This document shows, piece by piece, positions 63,859 through 64,000 of a DNA stretch of 64,000 nt. The notes under the pieces were generated by a model. The model was not told where the DNA came from. It saw nothing but the letters and a program-made list of their open reading frames with translations, and did no database searches. Origin of the DNA: Symbiodinium natans (taxonomy: Eukaryota; Sar; Dinophyceae; Suessiales; Symbiodiniaceae); contig CAJNDS010000002.1 in assembly GCA_905221605.1 (NCBI GenBank), forward strand, positions 1,117,881-1,181,880. Direction: 5' to 3'. The number at the start of each line of letters is the position of its first letter. Positions within the stretch are counted from its first letter, which is position 1. The translations under genes were made by a program, and so were the position numbers.

Positions 63859-64000
63859 CTTTGCAACCCGGGCGCCTAAACCCTAAGCCCGAATTTTCTA
63901 CCCACCTAAACCCTGAAACCCTAACAACTCGAAAAACCCAAAACCCTAAACCAGAACATCCTTAAACACTAAACCCTATAAGCCCAAATCCGATAAGTCC

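Overview
This looks like a nuclear chromosome segment from a protist or alga whose telomere repeat is TTTAGGG/CCCTAAA. No bacterial, viral, rRNA, tRNA or CRISPR feature was recognised. Long open frames are mostly low-complexity, but short GC-rich islands of about 20-130 bp sit between the repeats. Many of these read as exons: one open frame with G/C-rich third codon positions, a pyrimidine-rich AG on one side and a GT on the other. In several places neighbouring islands join in phase. I could not name any protein family, and the organism cannot be fixed from sequence alone; chromerid/coccidian, dinoflagellate or green algal origins all fit the telomere repeat.

Layout. 0-0.6 kb: a coding island split by a heptamer array. 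0.8-2.1 kb: a fold-back element and CT microsatellites. 2.1-2.7 kb: a candidate split gene with a Cys-rich zinc-ribbon-like exon. 2.8-6.5 kb: an AT-rich ~220 bp satellite with a four-unit (~880 bp) higher-order repeat. 6.8-7.3 kb: a ~64 bp satellite. 7.8-15 kb: heptamer arrays with candidate exons. 15.5-23.6 kb: a polypurine/polypyrimidine satellite, then a ~1.5 kb tandem duplication carrying 87 bp palindromic repeats. 23.6-26.4 kb: three further palindromic repeat fields. 26.7-64 kb: split genes on both strands. The best phase-consistent models are minus 42.8-45.3, 48.8-49.5 and 55.0-56.1 kb and plus 50.3-54.2 kb.

The main observation is intron architecture. Introns commonly start with GTTTAGGG-like sequence and (TTTAGGG)n and end with (CCCTAAA)n followed by the acceptor, so the two ends are complementary. 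Between the arrays lie at least six families of short terminal-inverted-repeat hairpins that resemble introners; in the clearest case one hairpin fills almost the whole intron (58449-58559). Several heptamer arrays are flanked by exact or near-exact direct duplications of unique sequence, and one of these duplications lies inside a coding frame. I infer that telomere-like repeats have been inserted into genes and become introns. Every exon was found by eye without homology or RNA evidence; because GC-rich exons often stay open on both strands, strand calls on isolated islands are tentative.
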